57,607 bases of DNA from an uncultured Brachyspira sp. (GCF_934747485.1 NZ_CAKVGN010000008.1:1-57607); one strand, 5' to 3'; positions 1 to 8,728 are shown, numbered from the stretch's first letter. A program made the numbers and translations. Notes: generated by a model from the letters alone, not told the origin.

Positions 1-396
1 TAATCTTGATTTAAAAGATAATAAAGGCAGAACAGCTTTATACTGGGCTGCTTACAAAGATAATACAGAAGCAGTAAAAATGCTTATCAATGCAGGTGCT
101 AATCTTGATTTAAAAGATAATAAAGGCAGAACAGCTTTATACTGGGCTGCTTACAAAGATAATACAGAAGCAGTAAGAATGCTTATCAATGCAGGTGCTA
201 ATCTTGATTTAAAAGATAATGAAGGATTTACGGCTTTATTATGGGCTGCTTACAAAGATAATACAGAAGCAGTAAAAATGCTTATCATTGCAGGTGCTAA
301 TCTTGATTTAAAAGATAATAAAGGATTTACGGCTTTATTATTGGCTGTTTTAGGAGATAATACAGAAGCAGTTAGAATGCTTATTAATGCGGGGGC
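1..396 (+). repeat. Tandem 99-bp coding repeats (ankyrin units)
   Basis: There are four head-to-tail 99-bp units at 1-99, 100-198, 199-297 and 298-396. Units one and two are nearly identical (AAA/AGA difference near position 176). Each unit encodes one 33-residue ankyrin repeat, so gain or loss of a unit keeps the frame. The array continues to the left edge of the window, so the total copy number is unknown. Confidence 0.9.
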
Positions 397-511
397 TAAT
401 GTTAATGCTATAGCAAAAATAAATAATGTTGATTATACAGTATTAGATTTAGCTAAAGAAATAGGAAATAAGACTATTATAAATATGCTTGTTTCTGCAG
501 GTGCTAAATAA
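2..511 (+). CDS. Ankyrin-repeat protein, 5' end outside window
   Basis: The reading frame is open from the first bases of the window, so the true start lies upstream and only the C-terminal part (about 169 residues) is visible. It holds about five 33-residue ankyrin repeats with the usual pattern: a G.TAL..A segment, then an acidic turn, then a MLI.AGAN.. segment. Ankyrin repeats bind proteins; no catalytic domain is visible here. At DNA level the repeats are 99 bp long. The copies at 1-99 and 100-198 differ at one base, those at 199-297 and 298-396 are more diverged, and the last repeat is degenerate and caps the array. This points to recent duplication and possible repeat-number variation. 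Partner and cellular location cannot be told without the N-terminus. Confidence 0.85.
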   Translation, partial: NLDLKDNKGRTALYWAAYKDNTEAVKMLINAGANLDLKDNKGRTALYWAAYKDNTEAVRMLINAGANLDLKDNEGFTALLWAAYKDNTEAVKMLIIAGANLDLKDNKGFTALLLAVLGDNTEAVRMLINAGANVNAIAKINNVDYTVLDLAKEIGNKTIINMLVSAGAK

Positions 512-532
512 TTCTTTATTAGTAAAAAAATT

Positions 533-567
533 AAAAGGCAGGAGTTTATCAAAAGCTCTTGCCTTTT
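533..567. terminator. Bidirectional intrinsic terminator between the ankyrin gene and proA
   Basis: A 12-bp stem (533-544 with 556-567, one G-T pair) has an 11-nt loop. It has A-runs on the left and T-runs on the right, so it can end transcription of the ankyrin gene on the plus strand and of proA on the minus strand. The two genes converge here. Confidence 0.8.
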
Positions 568-578
568 AGTTTATATTT

Positions 579-1877
579 TTATTTTATTCTTTTATGTTTA
601 AAACTATCTCTATGGCTTACATAATCATCAACTATTTGATAATTTCCAAAAAGTTTGTATTTGTATATAGTTAAACCTTCTAAGCCAACAGGACCTCTTG
701 CATGAGTTTTGTTTGTTGATATCCCAACTTCTGCTCCAAAACCATATCTAAACCCGTCAGAAAATCTTGTTGAAGTGTTGCAGTATACATTAGCAGAATC
801 AACATAAGTCATAAACTTTTCTATATTATCTTTGTTTTCTGATATTATAGAATCTGTATGATGAGAACCGTATCTGTTTATATGATTATATGCCTCTTCT
901 GTATTTTCTACTATTTTTAATGATACCTCTTTATCTCCATATTCAAAATGCCACTCTTTTACTTCAGCAATATCTGATTGATTAAGTATTTTTCTTACTT
1001 CCTTACAGCCGTTCATTTTTATATTATTTTCTTTAAATAAATTATAAAGCTTTGGCAAATATTCATTAGCTATGTTTTTATTTATAAGTATAGTTTCAAC
1101 AGCATTGCATGCACTTGGATATTGAACCTTTGAATCTAAACATATTTTTAATGCTTTTTCTTGATTAGCTGATTCATCTATATATAAATGACATATACCG
1201 TCAGCATGCCCAAGTACAGGTATGTTAGTGTTTGATTTTATATATTGTACTAAACTGTTTCCGCCTCTTGGTATTATAAGATCAACATATTTATCCATTG
1301 ATAATAATTCTTTTATATCCTCTCTTGTAAATACCAAATTAACTGAGTTCTTTGGAAACTCTTCAATACTCTCTAATGTTTCGTTAATGATGTTAAATAT
1401 CGCTTTGTTTGTATTCTCTCCCTCAGCACCGCCTTTAAGTATAACAACGTTTGAAGATTTTATACATAAAGAAGATATTTGAGATATAACATCAGGACGA
1501 GCTTCAAATATTACAGCAATTAAACCAATAGGACAAGATATTTTTTTTAATAATAAATTATCATCAAGCTCCGTTTCTAATAATACTTTATTAATAGGGT
1601 CTTCCAATTTCACAACATCTTTGATACCAGAAATAATATCTATCATTTTGTTTTCGTCTAATTTCAAACGATTAAACATAGAAAGAGAAATTTTATTTTC
1701 ATCGAGAAGTTTTTTGGCATATTCCAAATCTTTTTTATTCGCTTCAAATATAATGTTTTTATTTTGTTCTAATTTTTCAGCTATTTCTAATAATGCTTTA
1801 TTTTTTATATCTGTGCTTAATGATTGTAATTTATATGTAGAATCTTTTGCATTTTTTACCAAGTCTATTAATTGCAT
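579..1877 (-). CDS. proA: Gamma-glutamyl phosphate reductase (glutamate-5-semialdehyde dehydrogenase)
   Basis: ProA reduces gamma-glutamyl phosphate with NADPH to glutamate-5-semialdehyde, the second step of proline synthesis in the cytoplasm. The 432-residue protein has family length. It shows the aldehyde-dehydrogenase-like cofactor domain (IFEARPDV near residue 120, LKGG near 148), the PRGG motif, and the catalytic Cys366 in a VYCNTSTRFSDG context, followed by the GAEVGIST and RGPVGLEGL segments typical of ProA. The ATG at 1877 is preceded by a GGAG-type ribosome site and a strong promoter (1914-1942). ProB and ProC are not in the window, so the gene stands alone between a convergent ankyrin gene and an upstream tusA-like gene. 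Confidence 0.96.
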   Translation of the reverse strand: MQLIDLVKNAKDSTYKLQSLSTDIKNKALLEIAEKLEQNKNIIFEANKKDLEYAKKLLDENKISLSMFNRLKLDENKMIDIISGIKDVVKLEDPINKVLLETELDDNLLLKKISCPIGLIAVIFEARPDVISQISSLCIKSSNVVILKGGAEGENTNKAIFNIINETLESIEEFPKNSVNLVFTREDIKELLSMDKYVDLIIPRGGNSLVQYIKSNTNIPVLGHADGICHLYIDESANQEKALKICLDSKVQYPSACNAVETILINKNIANEYLPKLYNLFKENNIKMNGCKEVRKILNQSDIAEVKEWHFEYGDKEVSLKIVENTEEAYNHINRYGSHHTDSIISENKDNIEKFMTYVDSANVYCNTSTRFSDGFRYGFGAEVGISTNKTHARGPVGLEGLTIYKYKLFGNYQIVDDYVSHRDSFKHKRIK

Positions 1878-1913
1878 TATATGTATTCTCCGAAAAAAGT
1901 TCGCTTAAATATT

Positions 1914-1942
1914 ATTATAATAGCTAATAATTAAATTGTCAA
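1914..1942 (-). promoter_or_regulatory. Sigma-70-type promoter of proA
   Basis: On the minus strand, TTGACA (1942-1937), a 17-bp spacer and TATAAT (1919-1914) match the consensus exactly, about 37 bp upstream of the proA ATG. Confidence 0.8.
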
Positions 1943-1965
1943 AAAAGTTTATTATTCTTTTTTTA

Positions 1966-2199
1966 TTATTTCTTTTTAATTAAAGTAACTAATATGTCCT
2001 CGTTTTCTATATGCTCAAAACTTCCTTCATATCCATATTTAATGCATCCGCGAATCACACTTTCACAGCTTGAATGCCCGCTAACTAAAACCTCTATAAC
2101 TGTGTTTAATTCTGTGTTGTTTATAGCTGCACATTTAGCCTGAAAAGAAGCCTGCGAACAAGACATTCCTCTTGTATCTATTTTTATAGTCTCTTGCAT
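1966..2199 (-). CDS. TusA/SirA-like sulfur-carrier protein
   Basis: This is a 77-residue protein of TusA size and layout. TusA-family proteins carry sulfur as a persulfide on a conserved Cys in a G(L/M)xCPxP motif. Here the motif is RGMSCSQ with Cys14 present but both prolines missing. Extra cysteines at about 23, 46 and 52 are unusual for TusA. The gene lies downstream of the yedE-like transporter on the same strand, which matches the known pairing of YeeE/YedE transporters with TusA/YedF proteins. It probably accepts sulfur or selenium species delivered by that transporter (inference). The ATG at 2199 has an AAAGGA ribosome site. The 247-bp gap to yedE holds inverted repeats. Confidence 0.7.
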   Translation of the reverse strand: MQETIKIDTRGMSCSQASFQAKCAAINNTELNTVIEVLVSGHSSCESVIRGCIKYGYEGSFEHIENEDILVTLIKKK

Positions 2200-2309
2200 A
2201 AAAATCCTTTAACATTTTTTGATATTTTTTATTTAAGATTAACAATATCATTTATAAGGATATCAAATTATTATAATCAACTTATTAATCAAAATTAAGT
2301 TATTATAAC

Positions 2310-2369
2310 CTCTACCGCCACTTTATATTACTATAATATACATTCTAATAATATAACGTAACGGTAGAG
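2310..2369 (-). repeat. Inverted repeat in the yedE-tusA gap
   Basis: Perfect 8-bp arms CTCTACCG (2310-2317) and CGGTAGAG (2362-2369) enclose 44 bp of AT-rich DNA. It could be a terminator, a processing hairpin or an operator between yedE and the tusA-like gene. No clear T-tract follows on the minus strand. Confidence 0.45.
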
Positions 2370-2396
2370 TTCATTATATAATCCCTATTATATGGT

Positions 2397-2449
2397 ATAT
2401 TTCTTATTATATAATGACAACAACCTGCTGCACAGTAAGAAACATATCA
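2397..2449 (-). promoter_or_regulatory. Candidate bacterial SECIS-like hairpin at the yedE UGA codon
   Basis: The yedE frame ends in TGA (2449-2447). Immediately downstream a 10-bp outer stem (2445-2436 with 2406-2397, one G-T pair) encloses an inner 6-bp stem (2431-2426 with 2422-2417, two G-T pairs) topped by a GGT loop 21 nt after the TGA. A GG/GU apical loop roughly 16-37 nt after UGA is the published general form of bacterial SECIS elements. Reading through the TGA gives 34 codons, including a C....CC cluster, before TAG at 2347-2345. Function is inferred only. Confidence 0.3.
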
Positions 2450-3526
2450 CTGATTTTCTTTCATAGTAAATCCTATAATAATACAAAATACTAAACCTAA
2501 AATAACAGCAAACATACCATATATTGTAGGACCAGCAGTAGAACTTGCCAAATTAAAATTATGAGCAAATCCAGCACCAACAAGCATTCCTATAACAAAT
2601 ACAAAACTGTCCATATTTCCTTCGGCAGATTGTATAAACTGTCTTCCCGGACAACCAGCACCCAAAGTAAATGCTAAACCAGTAAGAATCATTGATACAG
2701 TATTCCATAATATGTTAGTATGAGCTATAGGCTGATTTTCCATAGAAACATTAAATCTATTTGTTATAATATTTACTATTAAAGCAGCAACAATAAAAGC
2801 TATAACACCTTTAGTCATATGGAAATCTTTCATAAATATTCCATCTCTCACACCGCCTACAGTACAAAATCTAGATTTTTGAGCTATAAAACCTATTATA
2901 ATAGAAACTACTAAAGCTATAATTAAAGGAGCTTTCATACTTCCTGGACCTGATTCAGAGAAAAATATTGCTCCGCCTTCAGAGAATTTTGTTTGTTTTA
3001 ATAATAATATTAATAGTATTATTGATATTACTAGCGGTATAAAACCTACTAATTTATTATTATATGCTTTTGGCTGACCCAAAGAGAAATTTTGTTTCCA
3101 GAAGAAAACTCCAATACCTCCGCCTATAATAATACCTATTAAGCCAAATATAGCATTAATATCTCCACCAGCTATTCTCAACAATGTTCTCCAAGGACAG
3201 CCCAAGAAAACTAAAGCCCCAATCATAGCAAAGAAACCTAAAATAAATCTTATAATAGGTGAACTTCCGCCTTTAGGAGAAAACTCTTTAGAGATTAAAG
3301 CAGATACTGTAGCACCAATAACAAGCCCTATAAGTTCAGGTCTTATATACTGCACAGCAGCCGCCCTATGCAACCCTAAAGCCCCAGCTAAATCCCTAGT
3401 GAAACATGCAACACATATTCCCATGTTGGCAGGGTTTCCCATTACAGAAAGCCAAGCCGCTAAAGCTCCAATAATGGCACCAGATACTATAATGCCGATG
3501 GAGCTTGTGAAAATGTTTTTTTTCAT
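2447..3526 (-). CDS. yedE: YeeE/YedE-family transporter, selenium-metabolism YedE (FdhT) type
   Basis: This polytopic inner-membrane protein (359 residues from the ATG at 3526, about ten hydrophobic segments) belongs to the YeeE/YedE family; characterised members import thiosulfate. The N-terminal segment with GNPANMGICVAC and a YIRPE motif matches, as I recall it, the selenium-associated YedE subgroup more than thiosulfate TsuA. Conserved pore cysteines are visible in GICVACF, LGCPWR, SRFCTVGG and GAGCPGR. The ATG at 3526 is preferred over an upstream TTG at 3532 because the AAAGGAG site ends right at that TTG and sits 6 nt from the ATG. The frame ends in UGA followed by a SECIS-like hairpin. 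A tusA-like gene follows on the same strand. Confidence 0.8.
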   Translation of the reverse strand: MKKNIFTSSIGIIVSGAIIGALAAWLSVMGNPANMGICVACFTRDLAGALGLHRAAAVQYIRPELIGLVIGATVSALISKEFSPKGGSSPIIRFILGFFAMIGALVFLGCPWRTLLRIAGGDINAIFGLIGIIIGGGIGVFFWKQNFSLGQPKAYNNKLVGFIPLVISIILLILLLKQTKFSEGGAIFFSESGPGSMKAPLIIALVVSIIIGFIAQKSRFCTVGGVRDGIFMKDFHMTKGVIAFIVAALIVNIITNRFNVSMENQPIAHTNILWNTVSMILTGLAFTLGAGCPGRQFIQSAEGNMDSFVFVIGMLVGAGFAHNFNLASSTAGPTIYGMFAVILGLVFCIIIGFTMKENQ

Positions 3527-3553
3527 TTTCAACTCCTTTAATAATATTTTTTC

Positions 3554-3583
3554 ATACTATTTTTGTTTTAATATAAATAGTAT
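3554..3583 (-). promoter_or_regulatory. Inverted repeat in the yedE 5' leader
   Basis: Perfect 9-bp arms ATACTATTT (3554-3562) and AAATAGTAT (3575-3583) with a 12-bp centre lie about 20 bp before the yedE ribosome site. The symmetry suits a repressor operator or a leader hairpin. No regulator is identified. Confidence 0.4.
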
Positions 3584-3725
3584 TTTTATGCAATTAATTA
3601 TAAAAAATTTTTATATGTTTTTCAATAGTTATGTTTATTAAAAAATATGTATGAAATGTATAAAAATATACAAAAATACAATAGTGTATATTAACTATTA
3701 TAAGTGAATAGTACCAAACATTATA

Positions 3726-3753
3726 TTGACTTTTTTTTCTAGAAAAGTACAAT
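3726..3753 (+). promoter_or_regulatory. Probable promoter of the panD-like gene
   Basis: TTGACT (3726-3731), a 16-bp spacer and TACAAT (3748-3753) lie 36 bp before the start codon. It reads away from yedE, so the yedE and panD-like genes are divergent. Confidence 0.6.
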
Positions 3754-3789
3754 AATTGTAAGTTTTATTTATGGAAAATTATTTTTATT

Positions 3790-4140
3790 ATGATGAGAGA
3801 AGTAATAAAATCTAAAATAAATAGATTGACTGTAACTAGAACTGATCTTAATTTCAAAGATTCAATTACCATAGATGAAACTTTAATGGATAAATCAGAT
3901 ATACTTGAGGGGGATATAGTATCTATAATTAACCTTAGCAATAATAATAGATTTGAAGCTGAGGTTATAAAGGGAATAGCAAATACTGGTATAATAAGCA
4001 TAAATGGCAAGTATGTACGTTTAGCTAAAAAAGATGATGTAATAGTTATACTGTCATACGGCAATATACCGGAAGAGCATATAAAGAAACATATTACAAA
4101 TATTATCCAAGTAAATATGCATAATATGGTTATAGACTAA
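3790..4140 (+). CDS. PanD-like protein (aspartate 1-decarboxylase fold), altered processing site
   Basis: PanD makes beta-alanine for coenzyme A. Its precursor cleaves itself between Gly24 and Ser25, turning Ser25 into the pyruvoyl cofactor. This 116-residue protein aligns without gaps to E. coli PanD through residue 60: Lys9, Ser25, Ile28, Asp29, Asn48 and Arg54 are kept. However, residue 24 is Asp instead of Gly, residue 57 is Ala instead of Thr, and residue 58 is Glu instead of the catalytic Tyr. The later GIISINGKY segment keeps the family Asn. It may be a diverged decarboxylase, an unprocessed homologue or a protein with another role. panB and panC are not nearby. No strong ribosome site is seen; two ATGs (3790, 3793) are adjacent. 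The acyl-CoA dehydratase activase gene follows 56 bp downstream. Confidence 0.7.
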   Translation: MMREVIKSKINRLTVTRTDLNFKDSITIDETLMDKSDILEGDIVSIINLSNNNRFEAEVIKGIANTGIISINGKYVRLAKKDDVIVILSYGNIPEEHIKKHITNIIQVNMHNMVID

Positions 4141-4196
4141 GATAAAGTTTATGGCTTTTAATATAGATATTTAATTTTTGTTTATGGAGAAAATAT

Positions 4197-7100
4197 ATGA
4201 AAATTATTTATAAAGCAGGTATTGATATTGGTTCAACTACCGCAAAGATGGTTGTATATGATAATAAAAACAATATGATATTTAAAACTTATACTAGACA
4301 CAATGCTGATGTTAAAGAAACATTACTCTCTATATTAAGAGATTTGGAAATTAACCATGGAGATATAGAATTATTAGTATCTATGACAGGCACTGCTGGT
4401 ATGGGTATTAGTGAAAAGACAGGCATTAGCTTTGTACAAGAGGTAATTGCTTCTTCAACAGCTATTAGGAAGATTTATCCTTATGGAAGAACATTGATTG
4501 ACATAGGCGGAGAGGATGCAAAAATAATAGTGTTTGATGATAATTTTAAAGCAGATATAAGAATGAATGGTAACTGTGCAGGCGGAACCGGTGCCTTTAT
4601 AGACCAAATGGCAACACTTCTTAATGTTCATCCATCAGAACTTTCAACACTTGCAGAAGAATCAACATCTATCTACCCAATGGCAAGCAGATGCGGTGTA
4701 TTTGCTAAAACAGATGTACAAACTCTCATTAGCCGCGACATACCAAAAACTGATATTGCTAAAAGTATTTTCCAAGCAGTTGCTGTTCAAACAATTAATA
4801 CGCTTGCTAAAGGTTTTGAGATTAAGCCTAAAATATTATTTACAGGCGGACCTTTAACATTCCTTCCAGAATTAAGAAGAACATTTTTAACTCTTTTGAA
4901 TGCTACAGAAGATGATATGTATACAGTTGATCACCCTGAATTAACTGCTGCAATAGGAGCTGCTTTTGGTGAAGATGAAGAGCAAACAGCTATAAAAGTT
5001 TCTGATTTTATAAAGTTGGTAGAAAACATTTCTTCTGATGTAAAAATAACTAATTCTAAACATAGAGAAGCATTATTCAGCGGTCAGGAAGAATATGAAA
5101 AATGGGTAGATGAACATAGCAAAGATAAAGTAAAATCTGCTGATGCATCAACTGTTAATGGCAAAAACACATTCTTAGGTATAGACTCTGGTTCTACTAC
5201 TACAAAAATAGTTATTATTGATGATAAAGGACAAGTAGTATTAAGACACTATAGAAACAATAATGGAAATCCAGTAGGTGCTGTTACAGAAGGACTTACA
5301 GAGATAAAAAAAGAATTAGATGAAAAAAATATAAAAATAAATATAGCAAGAACTGCTGTTACAGGATATGGAGAAGATTTAATAAAAGCTGCTTTCAATA
5401 TGGACGAAGGCATTGTTGAAACTATGGCTCATTATAGAGGAGCTAAGGCTTTTGATAAAGATGTAAGCTTCATTCTTGATATAGGCGGACAGGATATGAA
5501 GGCTATATTTATTAAAGACGGCATTATAGAAAACATTGAAATAAATGAGGCTTGTTCATCAGGCTGCGGTTCATTTATAGAAACATTTGCACGCGGCATG
5601 GGATATAAAGTAGCGACCTTTGCTAATATTGCTTGCGAATCTGCAAGTCCTTGTGATTTAGGAAGCCGCTGTACAGTGTTTATGAATAGTAAAGTAAAAC
5701 AATCTTTAAGAGAAGGCTCTTCTGTTGCTGATATTTCTGCAGGTCTTGCTAAGAGTGTTACATTAAACTGTTTTACTAAAGTATTAAAAATTACAGACAC
5801 TTCTATTTTGGGTGAGCATATAGTTGTTCAAGGCGGTACTTTTAAGAATGCAGCTGTACTTCGTTCTGTAGAAAAATTCCTAAACAAAAAAGTTATTCGC
5901 CCTGATATATCAGAGCTTATGGGAGCTTATGGCTGTGCTTTGCTTGCTTTGGATACCTACAATAAAGAAAAAGAAGATACAACATTTATTGGTTTAGATA
6001 ATTTACAAGAAGCTAATGATTATGAAAGAAAACAGCTTACTTGTAAAGGCTGTGAAAACCTTTGTACTGTTACAAGATTAAAATTCAAAGACGGTAAATC
6101 ATTCTATACAGGCAATAAATGTGAAAGAATATTTACTAACAAAGGCTCAAAAGAAAGAAATTATGGTATGGATATTACTCAGAAAAAACTTTCTTTACTC
6201 TTTGACAGACCTTTAGCACCTGCTACAGATGATATAAAAGGCGTTATAGGAATACCTAGAGTACTTAATATGTATCAAAACTTCCCATTCTGGGCTACTA
6301 TACTTGTAGAATGCGGATATAGAGTACAATTATCATCTCCTTCAAGCATGGCTATAGCTGAGAAAGGCTCTGGTACTGTTATGAGCGATAATATATGTTT
6401 CCCTGCTAAAATAGCTAATGGACATATATATGATTTAATAGAATCTAATGTGGACAGAATATTCTATCCTTCTGTTGTTTTAGAGAAAAAAGAAAATGAT
6501 GGCAGCGACAATAGTTATAACTGCCCTGTTGTAACTGGTTATCCTGATGTAATAGACAGTTCTATAAGCCCATTAACTAAATATGGTATAGCTTTTGATG
6601 CTCCGACAATTTCATTCCTAAATGAAGATTTACTCTATAAAGGATGTAAAGCTTATTTTGTAAAAACACTTGGTATAGATAAAAAAGATTTTGACAGAGC
6701 ATTCAAATTAGCTTTAAAAGAACAAGAGAGAGTAAAAGCAGAATTAAAAGAAGAAGGCAAAAAGATAATAGAGCATGCTAAAGAAACACAAACACCTGTT
6801 ATACTTATAGTAAGCAGACCTTATCATATAGACCCGCTAATCAATCATAAAATACCTGAAACTATTGCTTCATTTGGTATTAATGTACTTACAGAAGATG
6901 GTCTTGATATTGATGAATCTCTTGCTGATGTTCAAGTATTAACTCAATGGTCTTATCCTAACAAGATGTTTAAAGCTGTTTTATGGGCAGCTAAACAAAA
7001 AGATATAAAACTTGAAGTAGTTCAAATTAATAGTTTCGGCTGCGGACCTGATGCTACTACTTCTGATGAAATAAAATCAATACTTAATGCTTATGGCAAA

Positions 7101-8501
7101 AACCCTACTTTGGTAAAAGTTGATGAGATTTCAAGCCCCGGAAGTATAAGACTCAGAATACGTTCTATGATAGAAAGTATGAAAATGAAAGGTAATTTTT
7201 TTCCAAAAGAAAAACCGCAAAGAACTATTATTAAAAGATATGAGAAAAACGATAAGCGTGCAATACTTGTACCTAAATTCGGACATTTCTATGACCCTAT
7301 GATTTTAACTCTGCTTCAAAGAAGCGGATATGATACAATAGCTCTTCCAGAGCCTGATATAGACTCTGTAGAAACAGGTTTGAGATATGCTAACCAAGAT
7401 ATATGTTACCCTGCTACAATAATAGTTGGAGATATTGTCAAAGCTGTACAAAGCGGTAAGTATGACCCTGACAAAATAGCTGCCGGCATCACTCAAACAG
7501 GCGGACAGTGCAGGGCTAGTAATTATGCTTCGCTTATTAAGAGAGGGTTAATTAATGCTGGTTATCCTAATGTGCCTGTTATTACTGTGGGTTTAACTGT
7601 TATTAATGATCAGCCGGGATTTAAACTCTCTAAGGTTGATATGATGAAAGAGGGTATTGTTGCTATGCCTTATGCTGATGCTATATCTGCAATGTATTAT
7701 TATACGGCTGTACGTGAGGTTAATAGAGGAGAATCTTTGGCTCTTGCTAATAAATATATAGCTTTACACCCAAGAGATTTTAGCCTCAATGATACTGATA
7801 AATTATTAAAACAGGCTGTTAAAGAGTTTAATGCCATTGAAACTAAAGACTTAATATTGCCTAAAGCAGGACTTGTTGGTGAGATATATGTAAAATACAA
7901 CAACTTTGCTAATGGTGATGTTTGTGATTGGCTAATGGCTAAAGGTATAGAAGTTATAGTTCCTCCTGTATTTGACTTCTTTGTACAAAAGATTATAAGT
8001 GCTCAGGTTAATAAAGAGACTAATGCAAGAGAGGTTTCATCTTTAAAATATTATGGCTCTAAATTATCTGAAAAAGTTATAGACATGAGAATAGATTCTA
8101 TCAATCAAATAATGTCTAAGTTTAAAGGATTTAGACCTGTGCACCATATAAGACAGATTGCTGAAAATGCTGCTAAAGTTACTGCTATGACAAATCAATT
8201 CGGTGAAGCTTGGCTATTACCTGGTGAGATAGCTACTTTTGCTGAAGAGAATATTAATAATGTTCTTTGTTTACAGCCTTTCGGTTGTATTGCTAACCAT
8301 ATTATAGCCCGCGGTATTGAAACTAGACTTAAAACTATATATCCTAATCTCAATCTTCTTTATTTGGATATGGATGCTGGTGCTAGTGAAGTTAATACTG
8401 TAAACAGATTAGAGTTCTTTGCTCGTTCTGCTAAAGATAGTATGAACTCTATTATGGTTGATGATGATATAAAAGAAGCTGTCGGAGCATATCATAAATA
8501 A
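4197..8501 (+). CDS. Giant 2-hydroxyacyl-CoA dehydratase activator fusion (BadF/BcrA-type ATPase pair plus HgdB-like domain)
   Basis: This is a 1434-residue protein. Two actin-fold ATPase modules of the BadF/BadG/BcrA/BcrD type are in tandem: module one has GIDIGSTTAK (about 7-16), DIGGEDAK (about 102) and a GNCAGGTGAF loop with Cys127; module two has GIDSGSTTTK (about 328), DIGGQDMK and a NEACSSGCGSF loop with Cys453 and Cys457. In activators these cysteines bind a [4Fe-4S] cluster between subunits and couple ATP hydrolysis to electron injection into a dehydratase. A Cys-rich segment (CKGCENLC, about 620) and a long C-terminal region resembling the HgdB-like/DUF2229 part follow. Such 1400-residue fusions are known in anaerobes, but their substrate is not established. 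A GGAGA site precedes the ATG, and an intrinsic terminator follows, so it is probably a single gene or the end of the panD-like transcript. Confidence 0.85.
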   Translation: MKIIYKAGIDIGSTTAKMVVYDNKNNMIFKTYTRHNADVKETLLSILRDLEINHGDIELLVSMTGTAGMGISEKTGISFVQEVIASSTAIRKIYPYGRTLIDIGGEDAKIIVFDDNFKADIRMNGNCAGGTGAFIDQMATLLNVHPSELSTLAEESTSIYPMASRCGVFAKTDVQTLISRDIPKTDIAKSIFQAVAVQTINTLAKGFEIKPKILFTGGPLTFLPELRRTFLTLLNATEDDMYTVDHPELTAAIGAAFGEDEEQTAIKVSDFIKLVENISSDVKITNSKHREALFSGQEEYEKWVDEHSKDKVKSADASTVNGKNTFLGIDSGSTTTKIVIIDDKGQVVLRHYRNNNGNPVGAVTEGLTEIKKELDEKNIKINIARTAVTGYGEDLIKAAFNMDEGIVETMAHYRGAKAFDKDVSFILDIGGQDMKAIFIKDGIIENIEINEACSSGCGSFIETFARGMGYKVATFANIACESASPCDLGSRCTVFMNSKVKQSLREGSSVADISAGLAKSVTLNCFTKVLKITDTSILGEHIVVQGGTFKNAAVLRSVEKFLNKKVIRPDISELMGAYGCALLALDTYNKEKEDTTFIGLDNLQEANDYERKQLTCKGCENLCTVTRLKFKDGKSFYTGNKCERIFTNKGSKERNYGMDITQKKLSLLFDRPLAPATDDIKGVIGIPRVLNMYQNFPFWATILVECGYRVQLSSPSSMAIAEKGSGTVMSDNICFPAKIANGHIYDLIESNVDRIFYPSVVLEKKENDGSDNSYNCPVVTGYPDVIDSSISPLTKYGIAFDAPTISFLNEDLLYKGCKAYFVKTLGIDKKDFDRAFKLALKEQERVKAELKEEGKKIIEHAKETQTPVILIVSRPYHIDPLINHKIPETIASFGINVLTEDGLDIDESLADVQVLTQWSYPNKMFKAVLWAAKQKDIKLEVVQINSFGCGPDATTSDEIKSILNAYGKNPTLVKVDEISSPGSIRLRIRSMIESMKMKGNFFPKEKPQRTIIKRYEKNDKRAILVPKFGHFYDPMILTLLQRSGYDTIALPEPDIDSVETGLRYANQDICYPATIIVGDIVKAVQSGKYDPDKIAAGITQTGGQCRASNYASLIKRGLINAGYPNVPVITVGLTVINDQPGFKLSKVDMMKEGIVAMPYADAISAMYYYTAVREVNRGESLALANKYIALHPRDFSLNDTDKLLKQAVKEFNAIETKDLILPKAGLVGEIYVKYNNFANGDVCDWLMAKGIEVIVPPVFDFFVQKIISAQVNKETNAREVSSLKYYGSKLSEKVIDMRIDSINQIMSKFKGFRPVHHIRQIAENAAKVTAMTNQFGEAWLLPGEIATFAEENINNVLCLQPFGCIANHIIARGIETRLKTIYPNLNLLYLDMDAGASEVNTVNRLEFFARSAKDSMNSIMVDDDIKEAVGAYHK

Positions 8502-8529
8502 TAATTTAGTAAAATAATAACAATATATT

Positions 8530-8563
8530 AAGGTTTGCAAATTTTTATTTGTAAACCTTTTTT
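8530..8563 (+). terminator. Intrinsic terminator after the activase gene
   Basis: A 13-bp stem (8530-8542 with 8547-8559, one G-T pair) is followed by a T-run, 29 bp after the stop codon. Confidence 0.85.
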
Positions 8564-8653
8564 ATTATACAATCTAAAAATGTAAAATTTTATCTAAATT
8601 TGTTAAAAAATAGCAAAAAAATGTAAATTTTTTACTATTTTTTGTAAAATAAA

Positions 8654-8682
8654 TTGACATTACTCGAAAATTATACTATAAT
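8654..8682 (+). promoter_or_regulatory. Consensus promoter of the small secreted protein gene
   Basis: TTGACA (8654-8659), a 17-bp spacer and TATAAT (8677-8682), 46 bp before the ATG. This is a perfect sigma-70 consensus and suggests strong constitutive expression. Confidence 0.85.
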
Positions 8683-8728
8683 ATAATTATAAGTTAATTT
8701 AACATAATAGAAATAAAAAGGAGTATTT

